Below are positions 1-7,180 of a stretch of 16,950 bases of DNA, one piece after another; within the stretch, counting starts at the first letter, position 1; each line of letters begins with the position of its first letter. Origin of the DNA: Methanocorpusculum sp. (GTDB lineage: Archaea > Halobacteriota > Methanomicrobia > Methanomicrobiales > Methanocorpusculaceae); NCBI GenBank assembly GCA_017622255.1, contig JAGARL010000193.1:1-16950 (forward strand), in the 5' to 3' direction. The notes beneath the pieces are model-generated. The model saw nothing but the letters and a program-made list of their open reading frames with translations, had not been told where the DNA came from and made no database searches. The position numbers and the translations under genes were made by a program.

Positions 1-92
1 GATTTTTTTAGCCCGACGGAAAACCACTAAAAGAGCATCAACCCACCAAAACCAAAACTGACAGAAGACCCGAACAAAACAATCCTGATTGC

Positions 93-182
93 CCCGCCGA
101 AATAGCCGCGGCGGTCGCAAGCCAAAGGCTTGCTCAAGGCTTGAGCCTTCGGCTCTCGCCATTAGCCGAGCGGCTCGGCGGG
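93..182. repeat. GC-rich multibranched inverted-repeat element
   Basis: An outer perfect 8-bp inverted repeat, CCCGCCGA at 93-100 and TCGGCGGG at 175-182, encloses further hairpins: GCAAGCC/GGCTTGC (117-123 with 127-133, loop AAA), GAGCC/GGCTC (143-147 with 151-155, loop TTC) and the palindrome GCCGCGGC (105-112). GCCGAG/CTCGGC (165-170 with 174-179) would compete with the outer stem. The 8-mer AAGGCTTG occurs twice (125-132, 136-143). The flanks are A-rich and non-coding, so the GC content stands out. It lies about 90-180 nt downstream of the guaB stop. It lacks the T-loop consensus of a tRNA. It may be an interspersed repeat, a 3' UTR structure or a small RNA; the sequence does not decide. 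I see nothing else in 1-274 except the T-run terminator. Confidence 0.55.
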
Positions 183-263
183 TACGCAAAACACGCTCAA
201 AAAACCCAAAACCACAGAGACAAAGCCTGCGCTAACAAAAAAACAGCACCCATCAGAAAACAG

Positions 264-271
264 AAAAAAAA
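264..271 (-). terminator. T-run terminator after guaB
   Basis: Read on the minus strand, eight consecutive T begin 3 nt after the guaB stop codon, followed by a further T-rich stretch. Short oligo-T tracts on the non-template strand are sufficient terminators in archaea, so this probably ends the mptG-mfnB-guaB transcript. Confidence 0.5.
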
Positions 272-274
272 GAT

Positions 275-1744
275 TTAGAGGTTTGCCCGGTAGTTCGGGG
301 CTTCGTCAGTGATGACGATATCGTGCGGGTGGGACTCCTTGAGACCTGCCGCGGTAATCTTTACAAAGCGTGCGTTGGTTCTCATGGTTGGAATGTCTCC
401 GCATCCTGCGTATCCCATTGCGGACTTCAGACCGCCGATGGTCTGATAGATCACATCAGTCACAGAGCCGATGTACGGGGTTGCGCCCTCGACACCTTCC
501 GGAACATACTTGTTTGCGCCGATTCCCTTCTTCTGGAAGTAGCGGTCAGAAGAGTTTCCAGACGTCATAACGCCGAGAGAACCCATACCTCTGTACTGCT
601 TGTAGCGTCTGCCCTTGACGATGATGGTCTTGCCCGGTGCCTCATCGGTTCCGGCAAACATACTGCCCATCATGACAGAGGAAGCTCCTGCAACGAATGC
701 CTTTGCAACATCGCCGGAGTATTTGATACCGCCGTCAGCAATTACCGGAACGCCGCACGGGGTTGCGACATCAGCAACATTTGCGATTGCGGAAATCTGC
801 GGAACACCGACGCCGGCAACAATACGGGTAGTACAGATAGAGCCTGGGCCGATACCGACCTTGATACCGTCTGCAAAGTCTGCAAGGACCTCTCCTGCTT
901 TTGCGGTTGCGATATTTCCAACGACAACATCACAGGATAAGGTTTCCTTCATAGTCTTTGCACCGTTTACCACATTCATATTGTGACCGTGTGCACAGTC
1001 CACAATAATTGCATCGACGCCTGCGTCTGCGAGCATCTCTGCACGGCGGAGGTCGAACGGGCCGACAGATGCGGCAACACGGAGCTTGCCGTTCTTGTCG
1101 CGGTTTGCCTGCGGGTACTGCTGCTTCTCAAGAAGGTCCTGCATAGTAATGATACCGACAAGCTTCTTCTTATCGTCAACAACCGGCAGTCTCTCGACCT
1201 TCTTGGTGTACATGACGTTGATTGCCTCGTCTGCTGTGATATCCTCGTGGACAGCAATCGGGCGCTTGGTCATGATTGCCTCGACCGGCTCTGCTCCCAT
1301 CTTGTTGATGACACCGCGGACATCACGGCGGGAGACGATACCGACAAGCTTACCCTTGGAACCGACAACCGGGACGCCGCCGATAGAGTATCTCTCCATT
1401 AAGTTTGCAACAAAGGAGATGGTGGTGTCCGGAGAGACGTAGCGGACATCCGGCTCAATCACATTATCTGCTGCTTTGACCTGACGGACAAACTCCACTT
1501 CCTGCTCCGGAGAACAGTTTCTGTGAAGAACACCGATACCGCCGGCTCTTGCCATAGCGATGGCCATCTCGGCCTCGGTTACAGTATCCATAGCGGCACT
1601 GACAAGCGGAGTGATTAACGGGATGTTCTTGGTGAAGACGGATTTTACGTCAACGGTGTTTGGCTCGACCCAGGACTCTGCCGGCTCGATAAGGACATCG
1701 TCAAAGGTGTAGGAGGTTTCCACTTTGAATTTGTCTGCGAACAT
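275..1744 (-). CDS. guaB: IMP dehydrogenase
   Basis: Oxidises IMP to XMP with NAD+, the committed step of GMP synthesis, in the cytosol. The 489-residue product has the usual family length. The N-terminal part of the TIM barrel (DDVLIEP, then the [12 protein letters not shown] region) is followed by a CBS-domain pair at about residues 100-210 and the rest of the barrel. The catalytic loop GPGSICTTR places the nucleophilic Cys near residue 304. The ADGGI phosphate-binding segment and the YRGMGSLG flap are present. I chose the ATG at 1744 rather than the one at 1777, because it gives the normal N-terminus MFADKF and starts one base after the mfnB stop. The upstream start would overlap mfnB by 32 nt and add an atypical 11 residues. 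There is no strong Shine-Dalgarno, so translation is probably coupled to mfnB. Confidence 0.95.
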   Translation of the reverse strand: MFADKFKVETSYTFDDVLIEPAESWVEPNTVDVKSVFTKNIPLITPLVSAAMDTVTEAEMAIAMARAGGIGVLHRNCSPEQEVEFVRQVKAADNVIEPDVRYVSPDTTISFVANLMERYSIGGVPVVGSKGKLVGIVSRRDVRGVINKMGAEPVEAIMTKRPIAVHEDITADEAINVMYTKKVERLPVVDDKKKLVGIITMQDLLEKQQYPQANRDKNGKLRVAASVGPFDLRRAEMLADAGVDAIIVDCAHGHNMNVVNGAKTMKETLSCDVVVGNIATAKAGEVLADFADGIKVGIGPGSICTTRIVAGVGVPQISAIANVADVATPCGVPVIADGGIKYSGDVAKAFVAGASSVMMGSMFAGTDEAPGKTIIVKGRRYKQYRGMGSLGVMTSGNSSDRYFQKKGIGANKYVPEGVEGATPYIGSVTDVIYQTIGGLKSAMGYAGCGDIPTMRTNARFVKITAAGLKESHPHDIVITDEAPNYRANL

Positions 1745-1745
1745 T

Positions 1746-2435
1746 TTAGTGTACCATTTCGATTGCTTTTCTGACAAGCTCTTCCTGGACCATAGTCGTT
1801 CTGTCGCCGCCGCAGACCATGCCGCGGACGCCGATGATTTCCGGATTAATCTGTTTTAAGACCGGAATATCCTCGAACTTCAGAGATCCTGCAAGAGCTG
1901 TGCCGAGACCAAGGGAACGGTTTAATTCAGTGAACTTGGTTAAGGTTTCTGCATCCATGAACTCGAAGGTGCTCTTTCCGTCCTTCATACCAGTATCAAT
2001 CATGGAGAAGTCTGCACCTGCTGCTGCTGCGAGCGGGGAGATGTCGAACGGGCTGATGGTTCCTAAGCGTTCATAGTCGGAGTATCCGGCAATGACAACG
2101 GTCTTTTCCGGGAACGGTTCCTTAACAGCGCGGACAACTGCCTCAATTACTTCCTTTGCAGATTCTTTGTCCTTGAACATAAGTCCAATCTTGACAAAAT
2201 CAGCACCGGCACATGCGGCCCCGTATGCGGCAAGGGCGGCATTTCCCGGAGTCGGGTTGTAGTCTCCGATAGCTGCGGAAACCGGCTTCTCTCCGGCCAT
2301 CTTCTTAATTTCGCGGATTACCCACGGAAAATTAGCTCCAAGCGATCCCTCTGCAGGGCGCTTGACGTCGATGATGTCAGCATCAAGGCAGAATTTTGCC
2401 TCATCTATAGAGCTTGGGCTGACTAATAATTTCAT
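1746..2435 (-). CDS. mfnB: (5-formylfuran-3-yl)methyl phosphate synthase (methanofuran biosynthesis)
   Basis: MfnB condenses two molecules of glyceraldehyde 3-phosphate into the furan phosphate precursor of methanofuran, the C1 carrier of the first methanogenesis step. The 229-residue protein is a TIM-barrel aldolase-like enzyme of the former DUF556 family. Residues matching the family's catalytic set are visible: Asp23 and Lys25 in IIDVKRPAEGSLGANFPWVI, Lys82 in FVKIGLMF, and Asp147 and Lys151 in MIDTGMKDGKS. The N-terminus MKLLVSP is typical, which supports the ATG at 2435. It lies between mptG (56 nt upstream) and guaB (1 nt downstream), probably in one transcription unit, although a TATA-like sequence at 2458-2464 could give it its own promoter. 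Pairing with mptG groups two C1-carrier biosynthesis genes. Confidence 0.93.
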   Translation of the reverse strand: MKLLVSPSSIDEAKFCLDADIIDVKRPAEGSLGANFPWVIREIKKMAGEKPVSAAIGDYNPTPGNAALAAYGAACAGADFVKIGLMFKDKESAKEVIEAVVRAVKEPFPEKTVVIAGYSDYERLGTISPFDISPLAAAAGADFSMIDTGMKDGKSTFEFMDAETLTKFTELNRSLGLGTALAGSLKFEDIPVLKQINPEIIGVRGMVCGGDRTTMVQEELVRKAIEMVH

Positions 2436-2491
2436 GTATATTATGTGGTGTTTGTTCTTAATATGTATTGCCTATGATGGGGCGAAAAAAG
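2436..2491 (-). promoter_or_regulatory. mptG-mfnB spacer with possible internal promoter
   Basis: On the minus strand the 56-nt gap starts with a T6 run close to the mptG stop and then has a TATA-like ATATTAA centred about 26 nt before the mfnB ATG. That distance would give a leaderless or nearly leaderless mfnB transcript. It may therefore partly uncouple mfnB-guaB from mptG. Read-through is equally possible. Confidence 0.3.
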
Positions 2492-3475
2492 TTACGGGGT
2501 AAGGACAGCTCCGTGATTCTGTCCTTTGGTTAAGAGGATATCTGCGGTATCTCCTAAGGTTTCCTCCATCTCTTTTATGACAGATGAATCGCGGAGGTCG
2601 TAGACGCCGAAGAGTGTCGGGCCAAGGGAACTCAGGCCGACTCCGGGAATGCCTGCTTCTTTCATGAGATTCATCGTGTTGGTAACCTCCGGCGGCTGGA
2701 GCTGGAACTCGCATTTATTGAAGGCGATTTCCTGGATGCGGTTGATGCAGGCGGAGAACCCTTCAAGGTCGTGTTCAATTAAGAACGGGACAAGATTCAT
2801 GAAGATGATGTGCGAAAGGAGTTTTACCTCATCCTTCGGCAGCGGACAGCAGGTCTGGAAGATATTGATTTCCTCTCTTCCGCAGAAGTATGTGCCAATC
2901 TTCGGGCGGACAAGAGCGATACCCCATTCTTCCGGGAAGTCATATCTGCCGATTAATGCCGGCGGGATTGGCTCGGAGGCTGACGACGGCATGAAGTCCT
3001 TCTTCTGTTTTTTGCTGTGTCCGCCGTCTACAATAAAGCCGCCAAGGTCAAATCCGTAGGTGCCAATGCCGGATGTTCCGGCCCTTCCGACAATCTTTGC
3101 CAGCTCGACGCTGGAAAGGTGCAGACCTGCATGTTCGGTCATGAGTTTTGCGGTAGCAAGGGCAATCTGTGTGCCGGAACCAAGGCCGGAGTGGGATGGG
3201 TAGGTTTTGTTTACGGTGAATGCAAACGTGTCACTGATTCCGAAGTGTTCCCGGACTTTGTCTGCGGCACGGTTGATTTTCAGTGTATATTCGTCGATAA
3301 CGCCCTGCGGGAGATTCTTTTCAGCGAAGTCCAGAGAGTTTCTGTCGCTTTCCGCAAGAGTCATGGAATAACCGGGTTTTTCAATGGTGAGGCCGATTCC
3401 GCCGTCGACTCTGCCGTATGAGCCGTTTAAGTCGATTAAGGCGATATGGATTCTGGATGGGGTCTCAATATACAT
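2492..3475 (-). CDS. mptG: beta-ribofuranosylaminobenzene/-phenol 5'-phosphate synthase (methanopterin biosynthesis)
   Basis: This enzyme joins an aromatic acid (4-aminobenzoate in the original assays, 4-hydroxybenzoate proposed in methanogens) to PRPP with loss of CO2 and PPi. It is the first committed step of the arylamine/phenol part of methanopterin. The 327-residue protein belongs to the GHMP-kinase superfamily. It has the start MYIETPSRIHIALIDLNG, the Gly/Ser-rich loop PSHSGLGSG at residues 93-101, and the family-specific block GRAGTSGIGTYGFDLGGF from about residue 130. Its product is the precursor of H4MPT, the methyl donor of the Mtr complex encoded nearby. It is the first gene of the minus-strand operon and diverges from mcr. 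Confidence 0.9.
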   Translation of the reverse strand: MYIETPSRIHIALIDLNGSYGRVDGGIGLTIEKPGYSMTLAESDRNSLDFAEKNLPQGVIDEYTLKINRAADKVREHFGISDTFAFTVNKTYPSHSGLGSGTQIALATAKLMTEHAGLHLSSVELAKIVGRAGTSGIGTYGFDLGGFIVDGGHSKKQKKDFMPSSASEPIPPALIGRYDFPEEWGIALVRPKIGTYFCGREEINIFQTCCPLPKDEVKLLSHIIFMNLVPFLIEHDLEGFSACINRIQEIAFNKCEFQLQPPEVTNTMNLMKEAGIPGVGLSSLGPTLFGVYDLRDSSVIKEMEETLGDTADILLTKGQNHGAVLTP

Positions 3476-3510
3476 AGAGGTTTTCCGTTAATCACGTATT
3501 ACTGCTGAGA

Positions 3511-3519
3511 TTATATATG
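3511..3519 (-). promoter_or_regulatory. TATA box of the mptG-mfnB-guaB operon
   Basis: On the minus strand the sequence CATATATAA is centred about 40 nt upstream of the mptG ATG. The usual archaeal distance of about 25 bp from TATA to start predicts transcription from near 3490 and a leader of roughly 15 nt. No strong ribosome-binding site is visible before the ATG. Confidence 0.45.
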
Positions 3520-3563
3520 TTTCCGATGCTTTTTCCAGTGTATGTCAAGCGCACTTTATTATG

Positions 3564-3616
3564 CGGTATTTTGCTGATTTTTTATCAGCTGGTTATTGGG
3601 ATTTTCCGGTATTTTG
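3564..3616. repeat. CGGTATTTTG direct repeats upstream of mcr
   Basis: Two identical 10-mers, CGGTATTTTG, lie at 3564-3573 and 3607-3616, 43 bp apart (about four helical turns). They sit between the divergent mptG and mcr promoters. Related GGTATT copies lie upstream of mtr near 8990-9008. They could be activator or repressor sites, but are unproven. Confidence 0.3.
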
Positions 3617-3670
3617 GACGGCTATTTAGGCATATACTTGAAAATCCTCTGTTTTGTCTGTGAATTGGCT

Positions 3671-3768
3671 GAAATTGGCGAAAATTTTCCCCTGATACGG
3701 TATAAAATATCTTCTACTCACAAAAGGGGAATCCTTATATTCAGACAATTTCATACATTTTAATGTCC
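3671..3768 (+). promoter_or_regulatory. mcr operon promoter region
   Basis: A 26-bp element at 3671-3696 (core GGCGAAAATTTTCC, near-palindromic) is shared with the mtr promoter. Two TATA candidates follow: TATAAAATAT at 3701-3710 and TTATAT at 3735-3740. The second lies 20 bp before the motif ACATTTTAATGTCC (3755-3768). The mtr promoter has the same arrangement, TTATATA 21 bp before ACATTTTAGTGTCC. I therefore favour a start near A3762/A3763. The distal TATA may serve a second start near 3732. Which of the two is used cannot be told from sequence. Confidence 0.55.
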
Positions 3769-3949
3769 CGAGAGGGGGCGGGCTCAATCCCCAGATGAGT
3801 TCGCCTGACCCGCCTGAAAAGGCTGGTCGTGGACGTGTAGAGAAACCGTCACTGACCGCCAGTAATTACTCATAGTAACGACAGCAACTTTCAGGGAAAG
3901 TAACGGAAAACAGCCTAAAGAAAAATTACCTTAATTAAGAGGCAAAATT
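3762..3949 (+). other. mcr 5' leader, potentially structured
   Basis: About 188 nt separate the inferred start from the mcrB ATG, long for an archaeal mRNA. The stretch 3765-3905 is GC-rich relative to the flanks and folds readily by eye. There is a 3804-3832 hairpin in which GACC pairs with GGTC and GCCT with AGGC, closed by a GAAA tetraloop. A competing stem pairs GGCGGG (3777-3782) with CCCGCC (3809-3814), with CTCA/TGAG inside. TTACT/AGTAA forms a hairpin at 3866-3878, and ACTTTC/GAAAGT another at 3887-3901. The ribosome-binding site AGAGG (3938-3942) can pair weakly with GCCT at 3913-3916. Two mutually exclusive stems and a pairable RBS resemble a regulatory leader. I do not recognise it as a known RNA class. 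Confidence 0.45.
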
Positions 3950-5263
3950 ATGGCAAAATACGCAGATGTAATTGACCTTTACGACGACAACGGAAAGCTC
4001 TTAAAGAGCAACGTTGCACTCGAAAAGATCAGCCCACTCGTCAACCCGGCAATCAAGTCCCTTGTTGACAACGCAAAGAGAACCGTCGCAGTCAACCTCG
4101 GTGGTGTAGAGGCAGCATTAAAGAACGGTAAGATTGGAAAGCACCAGCAGATCCTCGGCCGTGAACTCAACCTTGACATCGCAGGCAACATCGACGCAAT
4201 CGAAGCAAAGATCAAGCAGTACGTCTCCGTTGAGGAAGGCGACGACACCGAAATCAGACGCTTCAACGACGGCAAGCTTCTCTTAGTCAAAGTCCCGAAG
4301 GCACGTATCGAGGCAGCAGCAACCTACGATGCTTCCCTCCTCTCTGTTGCAGCAGCAACTACCTACGCACTTGTCGAGGAGTTCAACGTTGACATGTTCG
4401 ACGCAAACACCGTCAAGGCAGCAGTCTTTGGTTCCTACCCGGTCTCCCAGGCACTCGACGGCGGAGCATGTTCCATGATCATGTCCATCCCGCAGAACAA
4501 CGAGTCCCTTGGTTACGCACTCCGTAACATTCCGGCAAACCAGACCGTTATGATGACCCACCGCAATGCAATGCAGGGTGCAGCACTCGCAGCAACCTTC
4601 GAGCAGGCAGGTCAGTTCGAAATGGCAAACGCAGTTGGTCCATTCGAGCGTGCACAGCTCTTAATCTACGCATACCAGGGTCTTAACGCAAACAACATCG
4701 TCTACGATCTCGTTAAGGAGAACGGCCAGACCGGTACCGTCGGTACTGTCATGCAGTCCCTTGTCGAGCGTGCAGTTGAGGACAAAGTCATCACCCAGAC
4801 CGCAGGCCAGGCAGGCGGCTACTTCAAGCCGTACGAAACCAAGGACCCAATGCTCTGGAATGCATACGCATCCGCAGGTACCCTTGCAGCAACCATGGTC
4901 AACGCTGGTGCAGGACGTTTCGCACAGGCAGTTTCCTCCACTCTGCTTTACTTCAACGACATTCTTGAGCACGAAACCGGTCTCCCAGGTGCAGACTACG
5001 GTCGTGTCATGGGTGCAGCAGTCGGATTCTCCTTCTTCTCTCACTCTATCTATGGTGGAGGAGGACCGGGTATCTTCAACGGAAACCACGTCGTTACCCG
5101 TCACGCAGCAGGAAACGGTATCCCATGTATCGTTGCAGCATGTGCACTTGATGCAGGAACCCAGATGTTCTCCCCAGAAGGAACCGCAAAGATTTACGGA
5201 GACACCTTCGGCAGCATCGAAGAGTTCGCACACCCGCTCCAGGCAATCGCAAAGGCAGTCTAA
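3950..5263 (+). CDS. mcrB: methyl-coenzyme M reductase, beta subunit
   Basis: One of three structural subunits of the (alpha-beta-gamma)2 enzyme that reduces methyl-CoM with CoB to methane and the heterodisulfide, using Ni-F430, in the cytosol. The 437-residue length is typical. The active-site segment SFFSHSIYGGGGPGIF holds Tyr368, equivalent to the Methanothermobacter beta-Tyr367 that lines the F430 channel. His380 in the following GNHVVTRH matches the CoB-contacting beta-His379. The start follows an AGAGG ribosome-binding site by 7 nt and gives the conserved MAKYADVIDLYDDNGK. It is the first gene of mcrBDCGA. Codon use is strongly biased (GTC, CTC, GCA, GGT), as expected for one of the cell's most abundant proteins. 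Confidence 0.98.
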   Translation: MAKYADVIDLYDDNGKLLKSNVALEKISPLVNPAIKSLVDNAKRTVAVNLGGVEAALKNGKIGKHQQILGRELNLDIAGNIDAIEAKIKQYVSVEEGDDTEIRRFNDGKLLLVKVPKARIEAAATYDASLLSVAAATTYALVEEFNVDMFDANTVKAAVFGSYPVSQALDGGACSMIMSIPQNNESLGYALRNIPANQTVMMTHRNAMQGAALAATFEQAGQFEMANAVGPFERAQLLIYAYQGLNANNIVYDLVKENGQTGTVGTVMQSLVERAVEDKVITQTAGQAGGYFKPYETKDPMLWNAYASAGTLAATMVNAGAGRFAQAVSSTLLYFNDILEHETGLPGADYGRVMGAAVGFSFFSHSIYGGGGPGIFNGNHVVTRHAAGNGIPCIVAACALDAGTQMFSPEGTAKIYGDTFGSIEEFAHPLQAIAKAV

Positions 5264-5272
5264 GCCGGCCCA

Positions 5273-5300
5273 AATCTCTGCGTAAGCAGATTAGGAGATT
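5273..5300 (+). promoter_or_regulatory. Hairpin covering the mcrD ribosome-binding site
   Basis: In the 39-nt mcrB-mcrD gap, AATCTC (5273-5278) pairs perfectly with GAGATT (5295-5300), which includes three of the four bases of the mcrD Shine-Dalgarno GGAG (5294-5297). Inside it TGC/GCA closes a GTAA tetraloop. The structure could lower mcrD translation relative to mcrB, fitting the non-stoichiometric role of McrD. Confidence 0.35.
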
Positions 5301-5302
5301 GA

Positions 5303-5776
5303 ATGACAGAACCAAACTATCCACAGGTAAGAATCACCCCAACCAGATTCCTGAATCCGGAGACCACCGAGATTTTACTCGAGAAGGTTTTCGCTGTAGG
5401 CGGCATTCGCCGTATGGTCTTAAACGGCCCGAATCTTCCGGCAACGGTACCGTATGGTCCGGCCAGAGGAGCGCCGAATCCGCACGAATACAGACGGACT
5501 ATCAAGGTTTGCGGAGAAGACTTTGAACTTCGTGTTCATGTCGGAGACATCCTTCTTGAACTTGAGGACGAGTCAGTAATTCCGGCTATCAAGGAGGCAT
5601 GCGATGCAGTCTTTGCCGATAAGTTCCCGTATGGTTTCGGAAAGGGACGATTTATGCGGTCCAACTTTACGTTATCCGACTATGCCAAATACGGCGTTGT
5701 CGAAGATGATCGTATTCTTGGAATGAGCGATCCGAAAAGCAAACAGCGACCAATGATTGTTCAGGGTACGAAATAA
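5303..5776 (+). CDS. mcrD: methyl-coenzyme M reductase operon protein D
   Basis: McrD is not part of the mature enzyme. In Methanosarcina it has been found bound asymmetrically to MCR, and it is thought to assist assembly or cofactor access. The 157-residue protein has the usual length and the recognisable core FAVGGIRRMVLNGPNLPATVPYGPARG, followed by an acidic strand region (ILLELEDES) and the C-terminal YGFGKGRFMRSNFTLSDYAKYG. GGAG lies 5 nt before the ATG, within a possible hairpin. Its stop codon overlaps the mcrC start by one base. Codon use is less extreme than in mcrB, mcrG or mcrA, consistent with lower expression. Confidence 0.95.
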   Translation: MTEPNYPQVRITPTRFLNPETTEILLEKVFAVGGIRRMVLNGPNLPATVPYGPARGAPNPHEYRRTIKVCGEDFELRVHVGDILLELEDESVIPAIKEACDAVFADKFPYGFGKGRFMRSNFTLSDYAKYGVVEDDRILGMSDPKSKQRPMIVQGTK

Positions 5777-6402
5777 TGCCGCTTGGACGTGTTACTCAGC
5801 TTGTAGACTGCAGACACAGTATGGGAATGGGTAAAGGAGGCTCCCTTGCCCAGAGGGGAACCATCTCTGAATGCAAAAATCCTGACGTCATTATCGTGGG
5901 TATGTCCCCCGGCCGGAGACATATCACCAAACCCGTCTGCGACATTACGTCAGCACTGCGGCAGCAGGGGATTGAATACAGCGTAAGTACCCTGGTGCTG
6001 AACGCCGGCAGCGGAGTTCCACCAGACGCAGAGATTGGCGGAGTATCACTTGGCTCAAATTTCGGTATTACCGACCGCGAAATCGAACAGATAGAACGCC
6101 ACAAAGTGGCTGTTCTTCATCACGGAAACATTCGGTCACATGTTGTTCATAAGTGCCGCAAGATTCTGCAGCAGTGTAGCGTTGACGCTGTAGTTGTCTG
6201 TCAGGCTCCGACGGACTATGAGGACTTTGCACGTGCCGGCGTTCGGACAGCATATGTTATGCCGAAACCGGATGATATCAAAACAAAAGGTATCGTCAAA
6301 GGAATTGTCACGGGAATCACCCGGGGACAGACTCCAAGCCGTGTGGCAATGTCGAATGTCATTCATGAAGTACTACGAATAATGAAAGAACCCAAAAATT
6401 AG
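5776..6402 (+). CDS. mcrC: methyl-coenzyme M reductase operon protein C
   Basis: McrC is a component of the ATP-dependent A3a activation complex that reduces the F430 nickel of MCR to its active Ni(I) state. The 208-residue protein shows the family features: an N-terminal DCRHSMGMGKGGSLAQRGTISEC with conserved Cys, DVIIVGMSPGRRHITKPVC in the middle, and a C-terminal VTGITRGQTPSRVAMSNVIHEV. Several Cys residues (positions 12, 33, 55, 127, 134 and 142) could help bind metal or clusters. The ATG overlaps the mcrD stop in TAATG, indicating translational coupling. It precedes mcrG by 11 nt. Confidence 0.94.
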   Translation: MPLGRVTQLVDCRHSMGMGKGGSLAQRGTISECKNPDVIIVGMSPGRRHITKPVCDITSALRQQGIEYSVSTLVLNAGSGVPPDAEIGGVSLGSNFGITDREIEQIERHKVAVLHHGNIRSHVVHKCRKILQQCSVDAVVVCQAPTDYEDFARAGVRTAYVMPKPDDIKTKGIVKGIVTGITRGQTPSRVAMSNVIHEVLRIMKEPKN

Positions 6403-6413
6403 GTGAAAAAACT

Positions 6414-7178
6414 ATGGCATACACACCACAGTATGGACCAGGAACATCCCGCGTTGCAGAAGTTCGCCGCAACCAGATGAACCCAAACGTTAAGCTCCAG
6501 AAAATGCGTTCCATCACCGATGAAGACCTCGTCCTCATCATGGGACACCACGCACCAGGAGCAGCATACGGATCTGCACACCCGCCACTCGCAGAGCAGG
6601 GTGAACCAGACTGCCCGATCAGAAAGCTCGTTGCCCCGACCGAGGGAGCAAAAGCTGGTGACCGTGTCAGATACATCCAGTTCGCAGACTCTATGCTGAA
6701 CGCACCATGTCAGCCATACCAGAGATCCTACCTCGAGATGTACCGCTACCGCGGTATCGACCCGGGAACACTCTCTGGCCGTCAGATTATCGAGTGCCGC
6801 GAGCGTGACCTTGAACAGTACGCACGCGAGCTCGTCGAGTCCGAACTCTTCGACCCAGCAACCGTTGGTATCCGCGGTGCAACTGTTCACGGACACTCCC
6901 TCCGTCTCGCAGAGAACGGAATGATGTTCGATGCAGTACAGCGCTGTATCCTCGACGAAGACGGTATCGTCAAGTACGTCAAGGACCAGGTCGGAAACCC
7001 GCTCGACCGCAAGGTCGCAGTCGGCAAGCCGATGGACGCAGCATGGCTCAAAGAGAACACCCCGATGTTCCACTCCCTTGTTGGAACTGCACTCCGTGAT
7101 GACGCAGAGTACGTTGCATACGTCCAGCGCATCCACGCACTCCGTACCAAATACGGATTCATGCCAAAGGAGGACTAA
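6414..7178 (+). CDS. mcrG: methyl-coenzyme M reductase, gamma subunit
   Basis: Structural gamma subunit of MCR. At 254 residues it has the normal length. The N-terminus [24 protein letters not shown] and the central [27 protein letters not shown] are diagnostic. Arg123 in SGRQ corresponds to the Arg that holds the coenzyme M sulfonate, and VHGHSLRL supplies the His of that pocket (assignment by recall of the Methanothermobacter structure). A GGTG ribosome-binding site precedes the ATG. The gene's end carries a perfect AAAGGAGG that serves mcrA, whose ATG begins 2 nt after the mcrG stop. Coupling of this kind favours equal gamma and alpha synthesis. Confidence 0.98.
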   Translation: MAYTPQYGPGTSRVAEVRRNQMNPNVKLQKMRSITDEDLVLIMGHHAPGAAYGSAHPPLAEQGEPDCPIRKLVAPTEGAKAGDRVRYIQFADSMLNAPCQPYQRSYLEMYRYRGIDPGTLSGRQIIECRERDLEQYARELVESELFDPATVGIRGATVHGHSLRLAENGMMFDAVQRCILDEDGIVKYVKDQVGNPLDRKVAVGKPMDAAWLKENTPMFHSLVGTALRDDAEYVAYVQRIHALRTKYGFMPKED

Positions 7179-7180
7179 AC

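Noticed and set aside
93..182. The cloverleaf-like element as a tRNA gene.
   Set aside because: The outer stem is 8 bp, there is no T-loop TTCRANNC, no plausible anticodon arm and no A/B box pattern.
323..986. Long plus-strand frames opposite guaB (up to 205 codons).
   Set aside because: They are antisense to a well-conserved gene, have odd Cys/Arg-rich composition and no ribosome-binding sites.
1741..1752. Plus-strand ACATTTTAGTGT, identical to the start-site motif of mtr.
   Set aside because: It lies at the mfnB stop/guaB start junction and would point antisense to both genes, with no TATA at the right distance. Its bases are explained by the stop codon, spacer and ATG of the opposite strand.
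3762..3949. mcr leader as a box C/D guide RNA, because it contains several CTGA and an ATGAG.
   Set aside because: A proper C box (RTGATGA) and the C/D spacing are missing.
4661..5233. A 190-codon minus-strand frame inside mcrB.
   Set aside because: Same artefact of biased codons opposite a highly expressed gene; no start signals or domain.
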